Origin: Candidatus Harrisonbacteria bacterium RIFCSPHIGHO2_02_FULL_42_16
Lineage (GTDB): Bacteria > Patescibacteriota > Minisyncoccia > UBA6257 > 02-FULL-45-10c
DNA length: 51,899 bases
Assembly: GCA_001818695.1 (NCBI GenBank)
Contig: MHJG01000020.1
Span: 1 to 51,899, forward strand
Direction: 5' to 3'
The position numbers and the translations under genes are program-made. Below, one piece after another: positions 21,982-31,408 of this stretch. The notes below the pieces were generated by a model. That model did not search any database, was not told the DNA's origin, and saw only the letters and a list, made by a program, of their open reading frames with translations. Positions within the stretch are counted from its first letter, which is position 1. Each line of letters opens with the position of its first letter.

Positions 21982-23490
21982 TTATTTCACAAAATATTTT
22001 TTCTTAATTTCTTCCTCAATTATCGTTTGCGCTTCATTGGCGGATTTTTTGGCGAATTTCGCCATTTCTTCCAATTTTTGAACTTCCATTTGCGCCAAAT
22101 CTTTAATCCGAGCCACTAATGTTTCTTTAACATTAAGCGCCGGGTCGTCCAGCACTTCTTCCAAAAGCACAGCCAAAATATAGCCGATTTTCGGGCCTGG
22201 TTCAATTCCAACTTCCCGCATTATGTCTTCGCCGCTTACCTTTAACATTTTAACGCTGACCGGGTCATTCATCACTTTTTCAATCCGGAATTTCAAATGC
22301 CGAAGCCGATAAGGAACCGCCTTCGCCACTCCGGAACCAATCCGGTCCGCTTCACGAACTTGAAAAAGAGCTTCCAAATTTTCTTTTCCCACTCTCCGCA
22401 CCAGCCGCCGCGCTCCGGCATCCGTAACTATTTCCGGGTCATAAACAAACATATGCTCCCGCACCAAAAGAGCGGTTTTTTCAATCAGTTCTCTTGGAAA
22501 ACGCAATCGGTCTAAAATTTTTAAAACTATTCTTTCACCGACCACTTGATGGCCGTAAAAAGTACAATCCGGGCCTTCTCCGCGCTTGGTTGCCGGCTTG
22601 CCGACATCGTGCAAAAGAGAAGACAGCCGAATCAATAAATCATAATTTTGCTTAGCGGCGTAATCCAACGCCCGGACATTATGTTCAAACACAGTGTAAA
22701 TATGATGCTTATTCTGTCCCATTCCCACCCCTTCTTCCAATTCCGGAATTACATATTTTAACAATCCCAGCTCCTGCATTTTTCTTACGCCGTCAGCCCC
22801 GCCCTGCGGGGCCATTAACATCTTGGAAAATTCATCCCGAATCCGCTCTTTAGAAATAAATTCCAAAAGTCCTGCATGTTTTTTAATTGCCACTTCTGTT
22901 TTTTCTTCAATTCTAAATTCTAACTGCGACATAAACCGCACCGCCCTCATTAAACGGAGCGCGTCTTCCTGAAACCGCTCTTCCGGATTGCCAACCGCGC
23001 GGATTATTTTATTTTTTAAATCCTCCTGACCATCAAAAGGGTCAACAACATTAACTTTTAACTTTTCACTTTTAACTTTTAACTCTAATGCCATGGCGTT
23101 CACCGTAAAATCGCGGCGGCTCAAATCCTCCTCAAGCGTTTTCGCGAATTTAATTTCGTCCGGATGGCGCTTGTCGGTATATTTTCCTTCTAATCTATAA
23201 GACGTAACTTCCACGATTTTTAATGTCGGGTCTTCGCTGCGGGTCTTTACGCCGACAGTGCCGAATTGATTTTCATAAACGGTAGCCGGCTCGGCCGCCG
23301 TAGCTCCAGCGAAGGCGGCAAATAATTTCTGAATTTCCTCCGGCTTGGCATTAGTAGTAATATCCCAATCCTTTGGCTCTTTATCTAATAAAAAATCGCG
23401 GACACAACCGCCCACCAAATACGCCTCAAAACCGGCTTTTTCCAAAACCGAACCGATTTCCAAAATTTCCTTTTTTTCTAATTTTTCCAT
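21982..23490 (-). CDS. cca: CCA-adding enzyme / tRNA nucleotidyltransferase with HD domain
   Basis: Adds the 3' CCA to tRNAs, needed here because five of the seven tRNAs in view lack an encoded CCA. The 502-residue protein has the class II motifs YLVGGCVRDFLL (GG/RD, ~25-35) and DWDITT (~41-46), RRDFTVNAMAL, and RFQEDALRLMRAVRF. A later HD domain (LLHDVGKPATKRG) is typical of the longer bacterial form. It carries two insertions: a 26-bp hairpin (23294-23319; AAFAGATAAEP) and a 7-bp tandem repeat (23055-23082; LKVKSEKLKVNV). Confidence 0.93.
   Translation of the reverse strand: MEKLEKKEILEIGSVLEKAGFEAYLVGGCVRDFLLDKEPKDWDITTNAKPEEIQKLFAAFAGATAAEPATVYENQFGTVGVKTRSEDPTLKIVEVTSYRLEGKYTDKRHPDEIKFAKTLEEDLSRRDFTVNAMALELKVKSEKLKVNVVDPFDGQEDLKNKIIRAVGNPEERFQEDALRLMRAVRFMSQLEFRIEEKTEVAIKKHAGLLEFISKERIRDEFSKMLMAPQGGADGVRKMQELGLLKYVIPELEEGVGMGQNKHHIYTVFEHNVRALDYAAKQNYDLLIRLSSLLHDVGKPATKRGEGPDCTFYGHQVVGERIVLKILDRLRFPRELIEKTALLVREHMFVYDPEIVTDAGARRLVRRVGKENLEALFQVREADRIGSGVAKAVPYRLRHLKFRIEKVMNDPVSVKMLKVSGEDIMREVGIEPGPKIGYILAVLLEEVLDDPALNVKETLVARIKDLAQMEVQKLEEMAKFAKKSANEAQTIIEEEIKKKYFVK
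23055..23082. repeat. 7-bp tandem repeat inside cca
   Basis: Units CTTTTAA, CTTTTCA, CTTTTAA, CTTTTAA. Encodes the lysine-rich KVKSEKLKVN stretch. Confidence 0.88.
23294..23319. repeat. 26-bp hairpin repeat inside cca
   Basis: Arms GCCGCC/GGCGGC around a core GTAGCTCCAGCGAA. Same size and core layout as 30476-30501 (in nusA) and 35705-35730, with different but still complementary arms. Confidence 0.75.
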
Positions 23491-23565
23491 TGAAATCTCT
23501 TTATATATTATCTTTTAAATTTGGAAACTTTTCCATAATAAACATTATAATCCAAACTCCGATAC

Positions 23566-23594
23566 TTGACAAGGTAAATCTTATATGCTATAAT
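23566..23594 (+). promoter_or_regulatory. Consensus promoter, copy 1 of a 36-bp duplicate
   Basis: TTGACA and TATAAT with exactly 17 bases between. The surrounding 36 bases (23561-23596) are identical to 48437-48472. Confidence 0.85.
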
Positions 23595-23616
23595 ACTTAT
23601 AGTACAAGGAGGAGTT

Positions 23617-23886
23617 ATGAAGAAAAAGATTATGCTGTTAAAACCGATACGCACAGACACAGAGGGAAAGTCGCTGGTCAGGTTTTACTGCGCTGGAGGT
23701 GATAAGCGGGAAGGAACCTTCTGGAGAGGGACTTTTATGGCTATGCTTTACCGTAAAGGCAACCGCTGGTTTCCAGACGAAAAAAAATGGCCGAAAGAAA
23801 TAAAGCAACCAAAAAAAGGGTTTCTCATCCAAAGCTTGCTTTCTCCGCGTGAATCCTTACCAAGACGACTGGGCGTTCCGACTTAA
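23617..23886 (+). CDS. Small hypothetical protein
   Basis: An 89-residue basic protein (MKKKIMLLKPIRTDTEGKSLVRFYCAGG) with no recognised family. A GGAGGAG site five bases before the ATG and a consensus promoter predict strong expression. The C-terminus is Arg/Pro-rich and its last codons form one arm of the terminator hairpin. It shares its promoter with the GLVYGLV repeat protein 25 kb away. Confidence 0.65.
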   Translation: MKKKIMLLKPIRTDTEGKSLVRFYCAGGDKREGTFWRGTFMAMLYRKGNRWFPDEKKWPKEIKQPKKGFLIQSLLSPRESLPRRLGVPT

Positions 23887-23904
23887 CGGAACGCCTTTTG
23901 TTTT
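23872..23904 (+). terminator. Terminator overlapping the gene's stop codon
   Basis: GGCGTTCCG/CGGAACGCC with a 6-base loop, followed by TTTTGTTTT. Confidence 0.85.
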
Positions 23905-23924
23905 CTAATAAAAAACCGGCTTGA

Positions 23925-25112
23925 TTAGTGACGGGATTGCACCCTAAGATATCTGTGCCTACCAACTTGCAATAGAATGCCAACACTTAAATTTATATTC
24001 TTATCCAAATTATTTTGTTTTTCTCCGTTAATTTTTACTCCGCCCTGCTTAACCAACCGCCGCGCCTCGCTTTTACTGGGCGCCATTTTTGTTTGAACCA
24101 ATAAATCAACCAATAACAAACTTTTAACTTTAAACTTTAAACTTTTAACTTCTGTCGGCGTCTCTTTTCTGGAAACCACCCGCGTAAATTCTTCTTCGGC
24201 TTTTTTAGCCGCCGATTTCCCGTGATACATTCCAACGATTGTTTTTGCCAATTCCAATTTCGCCCTCCGGGGGTCTTTTGCCGTTCGCGCCGCAAATTTT
24301 TCTGCCGGCAAATCCGTCAACAATTCCGCGTACTTTACCATCAGCGCGTCCGGAATGGACATAATTTTTCCGAACATCGTTTCCGGCTTTTCGGCAAGGC
24401 CGATATAATTGCCATAACTCTTGCTCATTTTTTGGACGCCATCCGTTCCTTCCAAAAGCGGCATAGTAACAATATCCTGCTCTTTCATTCCGTATTTTCT
24501 TTGCAGACGCCTGCCCATCAGCAAATTAAACTTCTGGTCATTGCCGCCGATTTCCACATCCGATTTCACCGCCACCGAATCATATCCCTGCAAAATCGGA
24601 TAAAGCGCTTCCAGCATGGTAACTTCCTGACCAGCCCTGATTCTTTTCTGAAAATCCTCCCGCTCCAGCACTCTTTCCATAGACATCTTGGATGCCAATT
24701 CCAAAATTAATTCCTGATTCTTGCCAAACCACTCGCTATTATGGCGAATTTCCGCTTTTTTAACATCTAAAACCTTGCCCGCCTGATTCAGGTAGGTCTT
24801 AAAATTATTTTTAATCTCTTTATCGGAAAGCGGCGACCGGGTTTTATCGCGTCCGGAAGGGTCGCCAATTTTAGCCGTAAAATCGCCGATAATCAAAATC
24901 GCTTTGTGGCCGGCATCCTGAAACTGCCGGAGTTTCCGAAGCAGAACCGTATGCCCCAAATGTAAATCCGGCGCCGTCGGGTCAATGCCGAATTTAACAC
25001 GCAATTTTCTTGCCCTGAGCATAGTCGAAGGACTGCCGCGAAGGGCCTGCTCCAAATGCTCTTTTTCAATCACTTCCGCCGCGCCGCGGGTTAGTAAATT
25101 ATTTTTTACCAT
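23925..25112 (-). CDS. tyrS: Tyrosyl-tRNA synthetase
   Basis: Charges tRNA-Tyr. The class I motifs are clear: HLGHT (the HIGH motif), the KMSKS loop ([14 protein letters not shown]), and [11 protein letters not shown] before the first. The C-terminal ~70 residues form an S4-like RNA-binding domain ([18 protein letters not shown]). The ATG at 25112 lies inside the last codons of clpP, 14 bases of overlap, so translation is coupled. Two insertions are visible: residues encoded by the hairpin at 25012-25047 ([13 protein letters not shown]) and a 7-bp tandem repeat at 24121-24148. Confidence 0.95.
   Translation of the reverse strand: MVKNNLLTRGAAEVIEKEHLEQALRGSPSTMLRARKLRVKFGIDPTAPDLHLGHTVLLRKLRQFQDAGHKAILIIGDFTAKIGDPSGRDKTRSPLSDKEIKNNFKTYLNQAGKVLDVKKAEIRHNSEWFGKNQELILELASKMSMERVLEREDFQKRIRAGQEVTMLEALYPILQGYDSVAVKSDVEIGGNDQKFNLLMGRRLQRKYGMKEQDIVTMPLLEGTDGVQKMSKSYGNYIGLAEKPETMFGKIMSIPDALMVKYAELLTDLPAEKFAARTAKDPRRAKLELAKTIVGMYHGKSAAKKAEEEFTRVVSRKETPTEVKSLKFKVKSLLLVDLLVQTKMAPSKSEARRLVKQGGVKINGEKQNNLDKNINLSVGILLQVGRHRYLRVQSRH
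24121..24148. repeat. 7-bp tandem repeat inside tyrS
   Basis: Units CTTTTAA, CTTTAAA, CTTTAAA, CTTTTAA. Encodes [13 protein letters not shown] between the catalytic and S4 domains. Confidence 0.88.
25012..25047. repeat. Small hairpin repeat inside tyrS
   Basis: GCCCT and AGGGC ends with CCCTGAGCATAGTCGAAGG, a form of the common CCCTGAGC-TCGAAGGG palindrome also seen at ~36031-36050. It adds residues near the TyrRS N-terminus. Confidence 0.65.
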
Positions 25113-25710
25113 TATTATTTCTTCCCTTAAGCACTTCATCCACCAATCCGTATTCTTTCGCTTCTTTAGCGGTCAACCAAAAATCCCTGTCCGTATCCTT
25201 TTCAATTTTAGAAAGCGGCTGGCCGGTATGCTTGGCAAGGATTTGATTAAGCTGTTCTTTCATTCTTACAACATGCTTGGCGGTAATTTCAATTTCCACC
25301 GCCTGCCCCTCGACGGCGCTCATCACTTGGTGCAAAAGCACTTCGGAATTCGGCAAAGCCACCCGTTTCCCGTCTTTGCCGGCCGCCAAAAGCACGGCGG
25401 CCATAGATGCGGCAATGCCGACGCAAATAGTGGAAACATCCGGCTTAATGTACTGCATCGTATCGTAAATCGCCAAACCGGCAGTTACCGAACCGCCCGG
25501 AGAATTAATATAAAGTTTAATATCCTTATTGGCGTCCTCGTGCTCTAAAAATAAAAGCTGGGCAACAACCGTATTCGCCACTCCGTCATTTATCGGACCG
25601 GCCAAAAAAATAATCCGTTCTTTAAGCAGACGGGAATAAATATCATAAGCTCGTTCGCCCATTGAGGTTTTTTCAATAACTGTTGGTATTAAATAATCGT
25701 TGTATTCCAT
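25099..25710 (-). CDS. clpP: ATP-dependent Clp protease proteolytic subunit
   Basis: ClpP forms the barrel peptidase fed by ClpX or ClpC. The 203-residue sequence has the catalytic Ser102 in GIAASMAA, His127 in VLLHQVM and the Asp in KDTDRDFW, plus the substrate-strand [21 protein letters not shown]. The usual bulky HQP after the catalytic His is HQV here. It lies four bases after the trigger factor gene and overlaps tyrS. Confidence 0.95.
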   Translation of the reverse strand: MEYNDYLIPTVIEKTSMGERAYDIYSRLLKERIIFLAGPINDGVANTVVAQLLFLEHEDANKDIKLYINSPGGSVTAGLAIYDTMQYIKPDVSTICVGIAASMAAVLLAAGKDGKRVALPNSEVLLHQVMSAVEGQAVEIEITAKHVVRMKEQLNQILAKHTGQPLSKIEKDTDRDFWLTAKEAKEYGLVDEVLKGRNNNGKK

Positions 25711-25714
25711 AAAT

Positions 25715-26965
25715 TTATTTTAACCCTTCTAAATACTCAAACACCTTCCTATTTTTAACTACCCCATAAGTATAATCATAAATTTTCTGCTGGTCAATGT
25801 TTTGGCTATTGCCCAAACCGGCATTAGCTAAAAATTTGCTGGTTTCGGCCTCTATCTCTTCCTGGCTCGGCTCTAATTTCTCGTCCTTGGCAAGCTGATA
25901 CAAAACTAGATTACCGGCGACGCTGTTTCGAGCTTTCGCTTCCATCATTTTTCTTGATTCTTCATCTTTTGGCTCGGCGCCGGAAAATGATTGGTATTCC
26001 GCAAGCATATTGCCTAAGGTCTTATCCGTCATAATTTTGGGGATTTCCATTTTGGAATTGGTAATTATTTTTTCCAATATCACTAACCGGATTCTTTCTT
26101 TTTCTTTTTCTTCCAGTTCTTTTTTTAATCCTTCCCTTACGCTATTTTTAAAATCTTCCGCTTTTTCAAATTTCCCTAAATTTTTCACGAATTCATCGGT
26201 CAATTCCGGCAGCTGCCTGTCAAAAACTTCCTGAACCGTTGCTTTAAAATCCACTTCTTGCCCGCGTAAGTCCTCTTTCCAATAATCTTCCGGAAAACTC
26301 AATGAAAATTCCAAATTGTCTCCTTCTTTACGCTCTTCAATTTTTTCTTCAAAACCCGCAATAAATTTTCCCTGTCCCAATATAAACTGGTCATTTTTTT
26401 CCGTTAATCCTTCTGCGGCTTTTCCTTTTACGGTTCCGGAAAATTGAACTTTAACCGCGTCTCCCTTGCGCGCTTCTCTATTTACCCGCACCAATTTAGC
26501 CCTGGAATTAAGCACCCAATCAATAGTTTTTTGGATATCCCCATCTTTAACTTCCATAACTTTTTTATTTTTCAATTCTTCTCTGGCGATTTTTTTATAA
26601 TCGCCCAGTTTCACTTCCGGAAAAACCGTCAAGGTTAATTTATATTTCAAACCCAGATTGGCTTGAGGGTTGGTCTCCGTTATCTCCACTTTCGGCTGGG
26701 CAATCAGCTGCCAATTATTATCTTCAGTAATCTCTTGCAGATTATCCCGCACCGTTTTGTCAGCCGCTTCTTCAAAGACCTTTTCTTTATCCACGGATTT
26801 TTCCGCCATTTCTTTCGGCGCAGTTCCCGGCCGAAAACCTTTTAAATGAACACTTTGAAGCGCCGCGTCATAAACCGGCTGATAATATTCCAAAAATTCC
26901 TTATGTTCTAAAACCACTTCTGCTTCTATTATTGAATCCGGCAATTTTTTGAATGAGTATTTCAT
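25715..26965 (-). CDS. tig: Trigger factor
   Basis: Ribosome-bound chaperone for new chains. The 416 residues have the N-terminal ribosome-binding tail with [11 protein letters not shown] (family GFRxGxxP), the FKBP-like prolyl isomerase domain ([19 protein letters not shown]...[11 protein letters not shown], ~165-245), and the long C-terminal helical arms. Followed by clpP four bases later, the widespread tig-clp order. Confidence 0.95.
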   Translation of the reverse strand: MKYSFKKLPDSIIEAEVVLEHKEFLEYYQPVYDAALQSVHLKGFRPGTAPKEMAEKSVDKEKVFEEAADKTVRDNLQEITEDNNWQLIAQPKVEITETNPQANLGLKYKLTLTVFPEVKLGDYKKIAREELKNKKVMEVKDGDIQKTIDWVLNSRAKLVRVNREARKGDAVKVQFSGTVKGKAAEGLTEKNDQFILGQGKFIAGFEEKIEERKEGDNLEFSLSFPEDYWKEDLRGQEVDFKATVQEVFDRQLPELTDEFVKNLGKFEKAEDFKNSVREGLKKELEEKEKERIRLVILEKIITNSKMEIPKIMTDKTLGNMLAEYQSFSGAEPKDEESRKMMEAKARNSVAGNLVLYQLAKDEKLEPSQEEIEAETSKFLANAGLGNSQNIDQQKIYDYTYGVVKNRKVFEYLEGLK

Positions 26966-27087
26966 CCCGTTAGAGACGGGTCATCTTTAAGATGTCCCGT
27001 AGCTTAACCGATTAAGCGGTTTACGACGATTAGCTATTAAAATCTTTGTATACTTAGTAATCATAGTTTAGTTGTCTCTAACGGGAT
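26964..27087. repeat. 124-bp element with 14-bp inverted ends
   Basis: ATCCCGTTAGAGAC and GTCTCTAACGGGAT lie at the ends of the spacer between the coiled-coil gene and trigger factor. A second GGGTCATCTT/AAGATGTCCC pair sits just inside the left end. The left end overlaps the tig start codon, so it would fold in the tig mRNA leader. Confidence 0.7.
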
Positions 27088-27092
27088 TTCAT

Positions 27093-27485
27093 TTAGTTTT
27101 TAGAAAAATATCTAAAAGCTAATTCTTCTCCTAATTTTTTAATTTTCTTATCTAATGTCTCGTCATCTTTCGGAAGTTTAGCGAATAATTCGTCAACTTC
27201 TTCATTTAAGGAAACAACAGCTTTATTTTTACCATCCATTTTTTCCTGTAATTCTGTAAATTCTTTCCAGCCCTCATCTGTTTCCGGCAGATTTTTAAAT
27301 TTCTTATCGTACTCCGATTTTAACTCCGCTAATTCCTTTTCAAGCTGTTTAATGCCCGTATCTAAAATTTCAACCCTATTCAATATCGCGTCATTTAAAT
27401 CTAATTCAGCATCATCTCCGTGTAAAATCTCTCCTTGCTTTTTTAAAAATTCTTCGTAAAAACCCTCTCTAAAACCTTCTTTCAT
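27093..27485 (-). CDS. Coiled-coil hypothetical protein
   Basis: A 130-residue acidic protein, nearly all helical, with heptad patterns (RVEILDTGIKQLEKELAELKSEYDKKF and KAVVSLNEEVDELFAKL). No family recognised. It follows hppA on the same strand by five bases and is likely cotranscribed from the nusA promoter. Confidence 0.65.
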   Translation of the reverse strand: MKEGFREGFYEEFLKKQGEILHGDDAELDLNDAILNRVEILDTGIKQLEKELAELKSEYDKKFKNLPETDEGWKEFTELQEKMDGKNKAVVSLNEEVDELFAKLPKDDETLDKKIKKLGEELAFRYFSKN

Positions 27486-27490
27486 AAAAT

Positions 27491-29467
27491 TTATAAAAAC
27501 GGCACCAATAACAAAGCCACAATATTTATGACCTTAATAAGCGGATTGATTGCCGGGCCGGCAGTGTCTTTGTAGGGGTCGCCAACCGTATCGCCGGTTA
27601 TCGCGGCTTTATGGGCTTCCGAACCCTTGCCGCCAAAATTGCCGGCTTCAATATATTTCTTCGCGTTATCCCAAGCCGCTCCGCCGGTAGTCATGGAAAT
27701 CGCCAAAAATAATCCGGAAACAATCGTTCCGATTAAAAATCCGCCGAGGGTCTTGGCGCCAAACACCAAACCGACAAAAAGAACCGCGACAATTGGAATC
27801 AGCGCCGGAATTATCATTTCTTTCAAAGCGGCTTTGGTAACGATATCCACGGTCCGGCCGTAATCCGGCTTGGATTTATATTCCATAATTCCCGGATTTT
27901 CCCTGAACTGCCGGCGCACTTCTTCCACCACCGCTCCGGCTGTCCTTCCGACGGCCTTCATCGCAATAGAAGAAAAAAGATAGGGAATAGCGGCGCCAAG
28001 CAACAAGCCAACCAGCACTTCCGGGCTTTGAAGCTCAAAAACCGTGCTTTTGGCAAGATTAGACAAATCAGCAATATAACCGGCGAACAAAACCAGCGCC
28101 GCCAAGCCCGCGGACGCAATCGCGTATCCCTTGGTAATCGCTTTGGTAGTATTGCCAACAGCGTCCAACGCATCGGTAATTTGCCGGACATTATCCGGAG
28201 CGCCGCTCATTTCCGCGATGCCGCCGGCATTATCGGTAACCGGCCCGAAAGAGTCAATAGCCACGATAATTCCCGCTACCGAAAGCATAGAAGTCGCCGC
28301 CAAAGCAACACCATAAAGTCCAGCCAAATAAAAACTTGCCAAGATGGCGCCGGCCACCGCTAAAATCGGCAAAAAAGTTGATTCCATTCCCACGGACAAT
28401 CCCATAATGATATTGGTGCCGTGACCGGAATTGGACGCTTCGGCAATGGATTTTACCGGACGATATTTTTTCGCCGTGTAATAATCGGTTATCACCACCA
28501 TCAGCGCCGTTACCGCCAATCCAATTAAAGAACTTAAATAAAAATTAAAATATCCTTCTCCTAAGAAAAACCGGGTGGCTGGATAAAAAAGTAAAGCCGA
28601 AGCAACCAAAGAAACAGCTAATCCTTTATATAAAGCGCCCATGATAGTTCCATTTTTTCCGACTTTTACAAAATAAACTCCGATTAAAGAAGCTATAATT
28701 GCCAAACCGCCCAAAACCATCGGAAAAATTACCAGCGGGCTGGAAATATTTTTATCAACAAAAAATCCCAGCAGCATTGCCGCTATAATAGTAACTACAT
28801 AGGTCTCAAAAAGATCCGCGGCCATGCCGGCGCAATCGCCGACATTATCGCCGACATTATCCGCGATTACTCCGGGATTGCGCGGGTCGTCTTCTGGAAT
28901 GCCGGCTTCCACCTTGCCAACCAAATCCGTGCCCACATCGGCGGCTTTGGTATAAATCCCTCCGCCCAAACGGGCGAAGATTGATATTAAACTGGCGCCA
29001 AAACCCAAACTAACCAAAGCGGAAATATCTTTGGTAAATAAATAAAATCCGGCTAAAGACAATAATCCCAGCGCCACCACCAAGAATCCTGTTACCGAAC
29101 CGGATAAAAAAGCTAAAGATAAGGCCTCGTTTAATCCCCTGCTGGCCGCTTCGGCTGTTTTGGAATTAGCCCTGACTGCCACATTCATTCCGATGTATCC
29201 GGCAAGCGCGGAAGCCGCCGCGCCGACTATGAATCCGAGCGCGGAAAATTTTCCCAAAAAATAAAAAATTAAGACCGCTAAAACCGCGGCTACCCAAAAA
29301 ACGCTTCTGTATTGGCGGTTCAAATACGCGGCCGAACCGTCTTGAATCGCCTGCGAAATTTCCGTCATTTTCTGATTGCCGTTCGGCTGTTTTTTCAACC
29401 AAAACATCACGTAAACGCTGTACAATATCGCCAAAGCAATCGGAAAAAATATCAATAAATAATGCAT
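27491..29467 (-). CDS. hppA: Membrane-bound proton-pumping pyrophosphatase
   Basis: Couples pyrophosphate hydrolysis to ion pumping. The 658-residue protein has ~16 membrane helices. The catalytic motifs [37 protein letters not shown]-like [18 protein letters not shown], and the C-terminal [22 protein letters not shown] are present. GNTTKA (a Lys where K+-dependent enzymes have Ala) marks it as K+-independent, which in this family usually means a proton pump. It lies 11 bases after nusA. Confidence 0.93.
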   Translation of the reverse strand: MHYLLIFFPIALAILYSVYVMFWLKKQPNGNQKMTEISQAIQDGSAAYLNRQYRSVFWVAAVLAVLIFYFLGKFSALGFIVGAAASALAGYIGMNVAVRANSKTAEAASRGLNEALSLAFLSGSVTGFLVVALGLLSLAGFYLFTKDISALVSLGFGASLISIFARLGGGIYTKAADVGTDLVGKVEAGIPEDDPRNPGVIADNVGDNVGDCAGMAADLFETYVVTIIAAMLLGFFVDKNISSPLVIFPMVLGGLAIIASLIGVYFVKVGKNGTIMGALYKGLAVSLVASALLFYPATRFFLGEGYFNFYLSSLIGLAVTALMVVITDYYTAKKYRPVKSIAEASNSGHGTNIIMGLSVGMESTFLPILAVAGAILASFYLAGLYGVALAATSMLSVAGIIVAIDSFGPVTDNAGGIAEMSGAPDNVRQITDALDAVGNTTKAITKGYAIASAGLAALVLFAGYIADLSNLAKSTVFELQSPEVLVGLLLGAAIPYLFSSIAMKAVGRTAGAVVEEVRRQFRENPGIMEYKSKPDYGRTVDIVTKAALKEMIIPALIPIVAVLFVGLVFGAKTLGGFLIGTIVSGLFLAISMTTGGAAWDNAKKYIEAGNFGGKGSEAHKAAITGDTVGDPYKDTAGPAINPLIKVINIVALLLVPFL

Positions 29468-29478
29468 AAAAAATTAAA

Positions 29479-30735
29479 TTATTCTTTTGCTTCGCCCTTT
29501 TTGTCTTCTTTCCCGACATCCTTCAATTCAGCCGCAGCTTCTTCGTTTTCTGCAATTGCGGCCACGCCCCCTTCCTGCACTTCATCCGGATTAACCTGAG
29601 AACGGACGTCAATTTTCCAACTGGTAAGTTTCGCCGCCAAACGGACATTTTGTCCGCCCTTTCCTATCGCCAAACTTAACTGGTCGTCGGGCACAAAAAC
29701 TTTTGCTTCCCGGCGAGGAGAAATTTCCACCTTGGTTACTTTGGCCGGAGATAAAGAATTCGCTATAAACTTAGCCGAATCTTCGGACCATTCAATAATA
29801 TCAATTTTTTCGCCTGCCAATTCATTGCTGACCGCCATTACGCGAGTGCCGCGCTGACCAACGCAGGAACCAACCGGGTCTATGCCTTCCGCGTTGGAAA
29901 TCACCGCAATTTTCGTCCGGCTACCCGGTTCGCGGGCAATGCTTTTAATTTCCACCGTGCCATCGGCTATTTCCGGAACTTCCAGTTCAAAAAGCTGGCT
30001 GATAAATTTCGGATGGGAACGGGAAAGAATGACTCCGGGGAGCCGCGATTCTTCCTGCACCGCCAAAACATAAAAACGCATCCGGCTATTGGCGGAATAA
30101 CGCTCTCCGGGTATAGATTCGTTTTGAAATAAAATGCCGGTGGCGCGCCCTAAATCAACATAGACATTCCCTCTGTCAAACCTCTGTATAACGCCGCTGA
30201 CAATTTCTCCTTCTTTATTTTTATATTCATCTAAAATTGAATTTCTTTCCGCTTCACGTAATCGCTGGAGAATAACCTGCTTGGCTGTCTGGGCCGCTAT
30301 CCTGCCGAAATCATCATGAACCTCCAAAGGAAAAACCAATTCTTCCCCCAGCTGGGCGTCCGGCTTAATCGTTTTTGCTTCTTCCAAAAAGATATGCCGG
30401 TCCGGATTATAGCGCGGTAATAAACCCTCTTCTTCTGCCAAAAATTCTTTAGTTATAACTTGTTTCTCTCCTTTATCCTCCATAGCTTTAGCGTCGGAGG
30501 ATTCCTCAACAATCCGCACCGTAGTATCGTCAACAACGGTTTTTACTTTCCAAAATTTAAGGGCGCCGGTTTTAAGGTCCAGTTTGGCTTTCGTTATTTC
30601 TCCTTTTTTGCAGTATTCCTTTTTATAGGCGGCGGCCAGCGAAATTTCCATCGCTTCCAGCACTTTTGCCGGATCCAGGCCTTTTTCTTGGGAAATTTGC
30701 TCTACTGCTTTTTTTAGTTCTTTTAGATTCAACAT
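29479..30735 (-). CDS. nusA: Transcription termination/antitermination factor NusA
   Basis: The 418 residues have the N-terminal polymerase-binding domain (KAVEQISQEKGLDPAKVLEAMEISLAAAYKK), S1 domain (EGEIVSGVIQRFDRGNVYVDLGRATGIL), KH1 (RTKIAVISNAEGIDPVGSCVGQRGTRVMAV) and KH2 (EAKVFVPDDQLSLAIGKGGQNVRLAAKLT). The C-terminus is a short acidic tail, without the acidic repeats of E. coli. A 26-bp hairpin repeat (30476-30501) adds ESSDAKAMEDKG in the N-terminal domain. The promoter is at 30906-30934 with a ~165-base leader. Confidence 0.96.
   Translation of the reverse strand: MLNLKELKKAVEQISQEKGLDPAKVLEAMEISLAAAYKKEYCKKGEITKAKLDLKTGALKFWKVKTVVDDTTVRIVEESSDAKAMEDKGEKQVITKEFLAEEEGLLPRYNPDRHIFLEEAKTIKPDAQLGEELVFPLEVHDDFGRIAAQTAKQVILQRLREAERNSILDEYKNKEGEIVSGVIQRFDRGNVYVDLGRATGILFQNESIPGERYSANSRMRFYVLAVQEESRLPGVILSRSHPKFISQLFELEVPEIADGTVEIKSIAREPGSRTKIAVISNAEGIDPVGSCVGQRGTRVMAVSNELAGEKIDIIEWSEDSAKFIANSLSPAKVTKVEISPRREAKVFVPDDQLSLAIGKGGQNVRLAAKLTSWKIDVRSQVNPDEVQEGGVAAIAENEEAAAELKDVGKEDKKGEAKE
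30476..30501. repeat. 26-bp hairpin repeat inside nusA
   Basis: Arms TCCTCC/GGAGGA around ATAGCTTTAGCGTC. Same layout as 23294-23319 and 35705-35730. Confidence 0.8.
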
Positions 30736-30753
30736 TTTTTAACCGATTCTAAC

Positions 30754-30842
30754 CTACAAATTATTATCCAAATCTACAAAGTTAGTTTGGATGTGGCTAT
30801 TTGTAAGCCATTCGCATACAGTTTGTAGATTCGGATGTTGTT
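30754..30842. repeat. Imperfect inverted repeat in the nusA leader, includes 27-bp dispersed repeat copy 2
   Basis: 30754-30780 is identical to 8649-8675. Its imperfect complement (GTTTGTAGATTCGGATGTTG, 30821-30840, then TTTGTGGGTT) lies ~40 bases on. The leader RNA could fold into a ~30-bp stem. Confidence 0.65.
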
Positions 30843-30905
30843 TGTGGGTTTGGATCGCTATTTAAACAAATGCCCGCTCTCCGGCGGACATCAATCATTA
30901 TTACC

Positions 30906-30934
30906 AGTATATAGGAACAAAATAAATTTGTCAA
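30906..30934 (-). promoter_or_regulatory. nusA operon promoter
   Basis: TTGACA (30929-30934) and TATACT (30906-30911), 17 bases apart on the minus strand. Confidence 0.75.
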
Positions 30935-30950
30935 GAGTAAAAAATATAAA

Positions 30951-30972
30951 ACCGTCCCGCAACGCGAGACGG
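30951..30972 (-). terminator. Terminator of the zinc-ribbon gene
   Basis: CCGTC..GACGG stem with inner CGC/GCG, followed on the minus strand by TTTTATATTTTTT. Confidence 0.75.
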
Positions 30973-30982
30973 CTGAATATCC

Positions 30983-31303
30983 TCAAACTCCCAATTTAAA
31001 TCTTATCAATTCCCAGAGCATCGCCAATGGCGCCCAATAAGGAACAAAATCTATCCTTGCCTCACACTTGCCGCAGATTAAATATTGTTTATGAATAAAT
31101 CCATGCGGATAATCATAGGTAATTTCCCCGCAATCCCAGCAATAAAAAACATAAAACGCTATTTCTCCAGACCAACCCTCTTTCTGAAATTTACCGGCGA
31201 AAATCTTTTTATTTAAAATATGGATTTGAAATTCCTGCCACAAAGAAAGATTTTCCGCCTTTTGCTCCAACACTCTTTCAATCTCTTGGTCAACTCGGCC
31301 CAC
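30983..31303 (-). CDS. Small zinc-ribbon protein
   Basis: The 106-residue protein contains CWDC and CGKC about 22 residues apart (YCWDCGEITYDYPHG...ICGKCEAR), a four-cysteine zinc ribbon. N-terminal part helical and charged; C-terminus hydrophobic (WAPLAMLWELIRFKLGV). Function unknown. Confidence 0.6.
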   Translation of the reverse strand: MGRVDQEIERVLEQKAENLSLWQEFQIHILNKKIFAGKFQKEGWSGEIAFYVFYCWDCGEITYDYPHGFIHKQYLICGKCEARIDFVPYWAPLAMLWELIRFKLGV

Positions 31304-31385
31304 TGCGACCTCCTATCTATATTTTACACTAAACTCTGATTTTAAATTTACAAGAAATATCTTTGAAAAGCAAGTAGTTGTAAAA

Positions 31386-31408
31386 AAACCGCCGTAACCT
31401 GGCGGTTT
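31386..31408 (-). terminator. HAD gene terminator
   Basis: AAACCGCC/GGCGGTTT with a 7-base loop, followed by TTTTTACAAC on the minus strand. Confidence 0.8.

Noticed and set aside
26980-27035. A tRNA-like stretch with GTAGCTTAACCGATTAAGC, like a D arm
   Set aside because: No anticodon arm or T arm with TTCRA could be folded with it; the inverted ends of the 124-bp element explain the pairing better.
28028-28363. Open frames opposite hppA
   Set aside because: Antisense shadows caused by codon bias in a strongly conserved gene.
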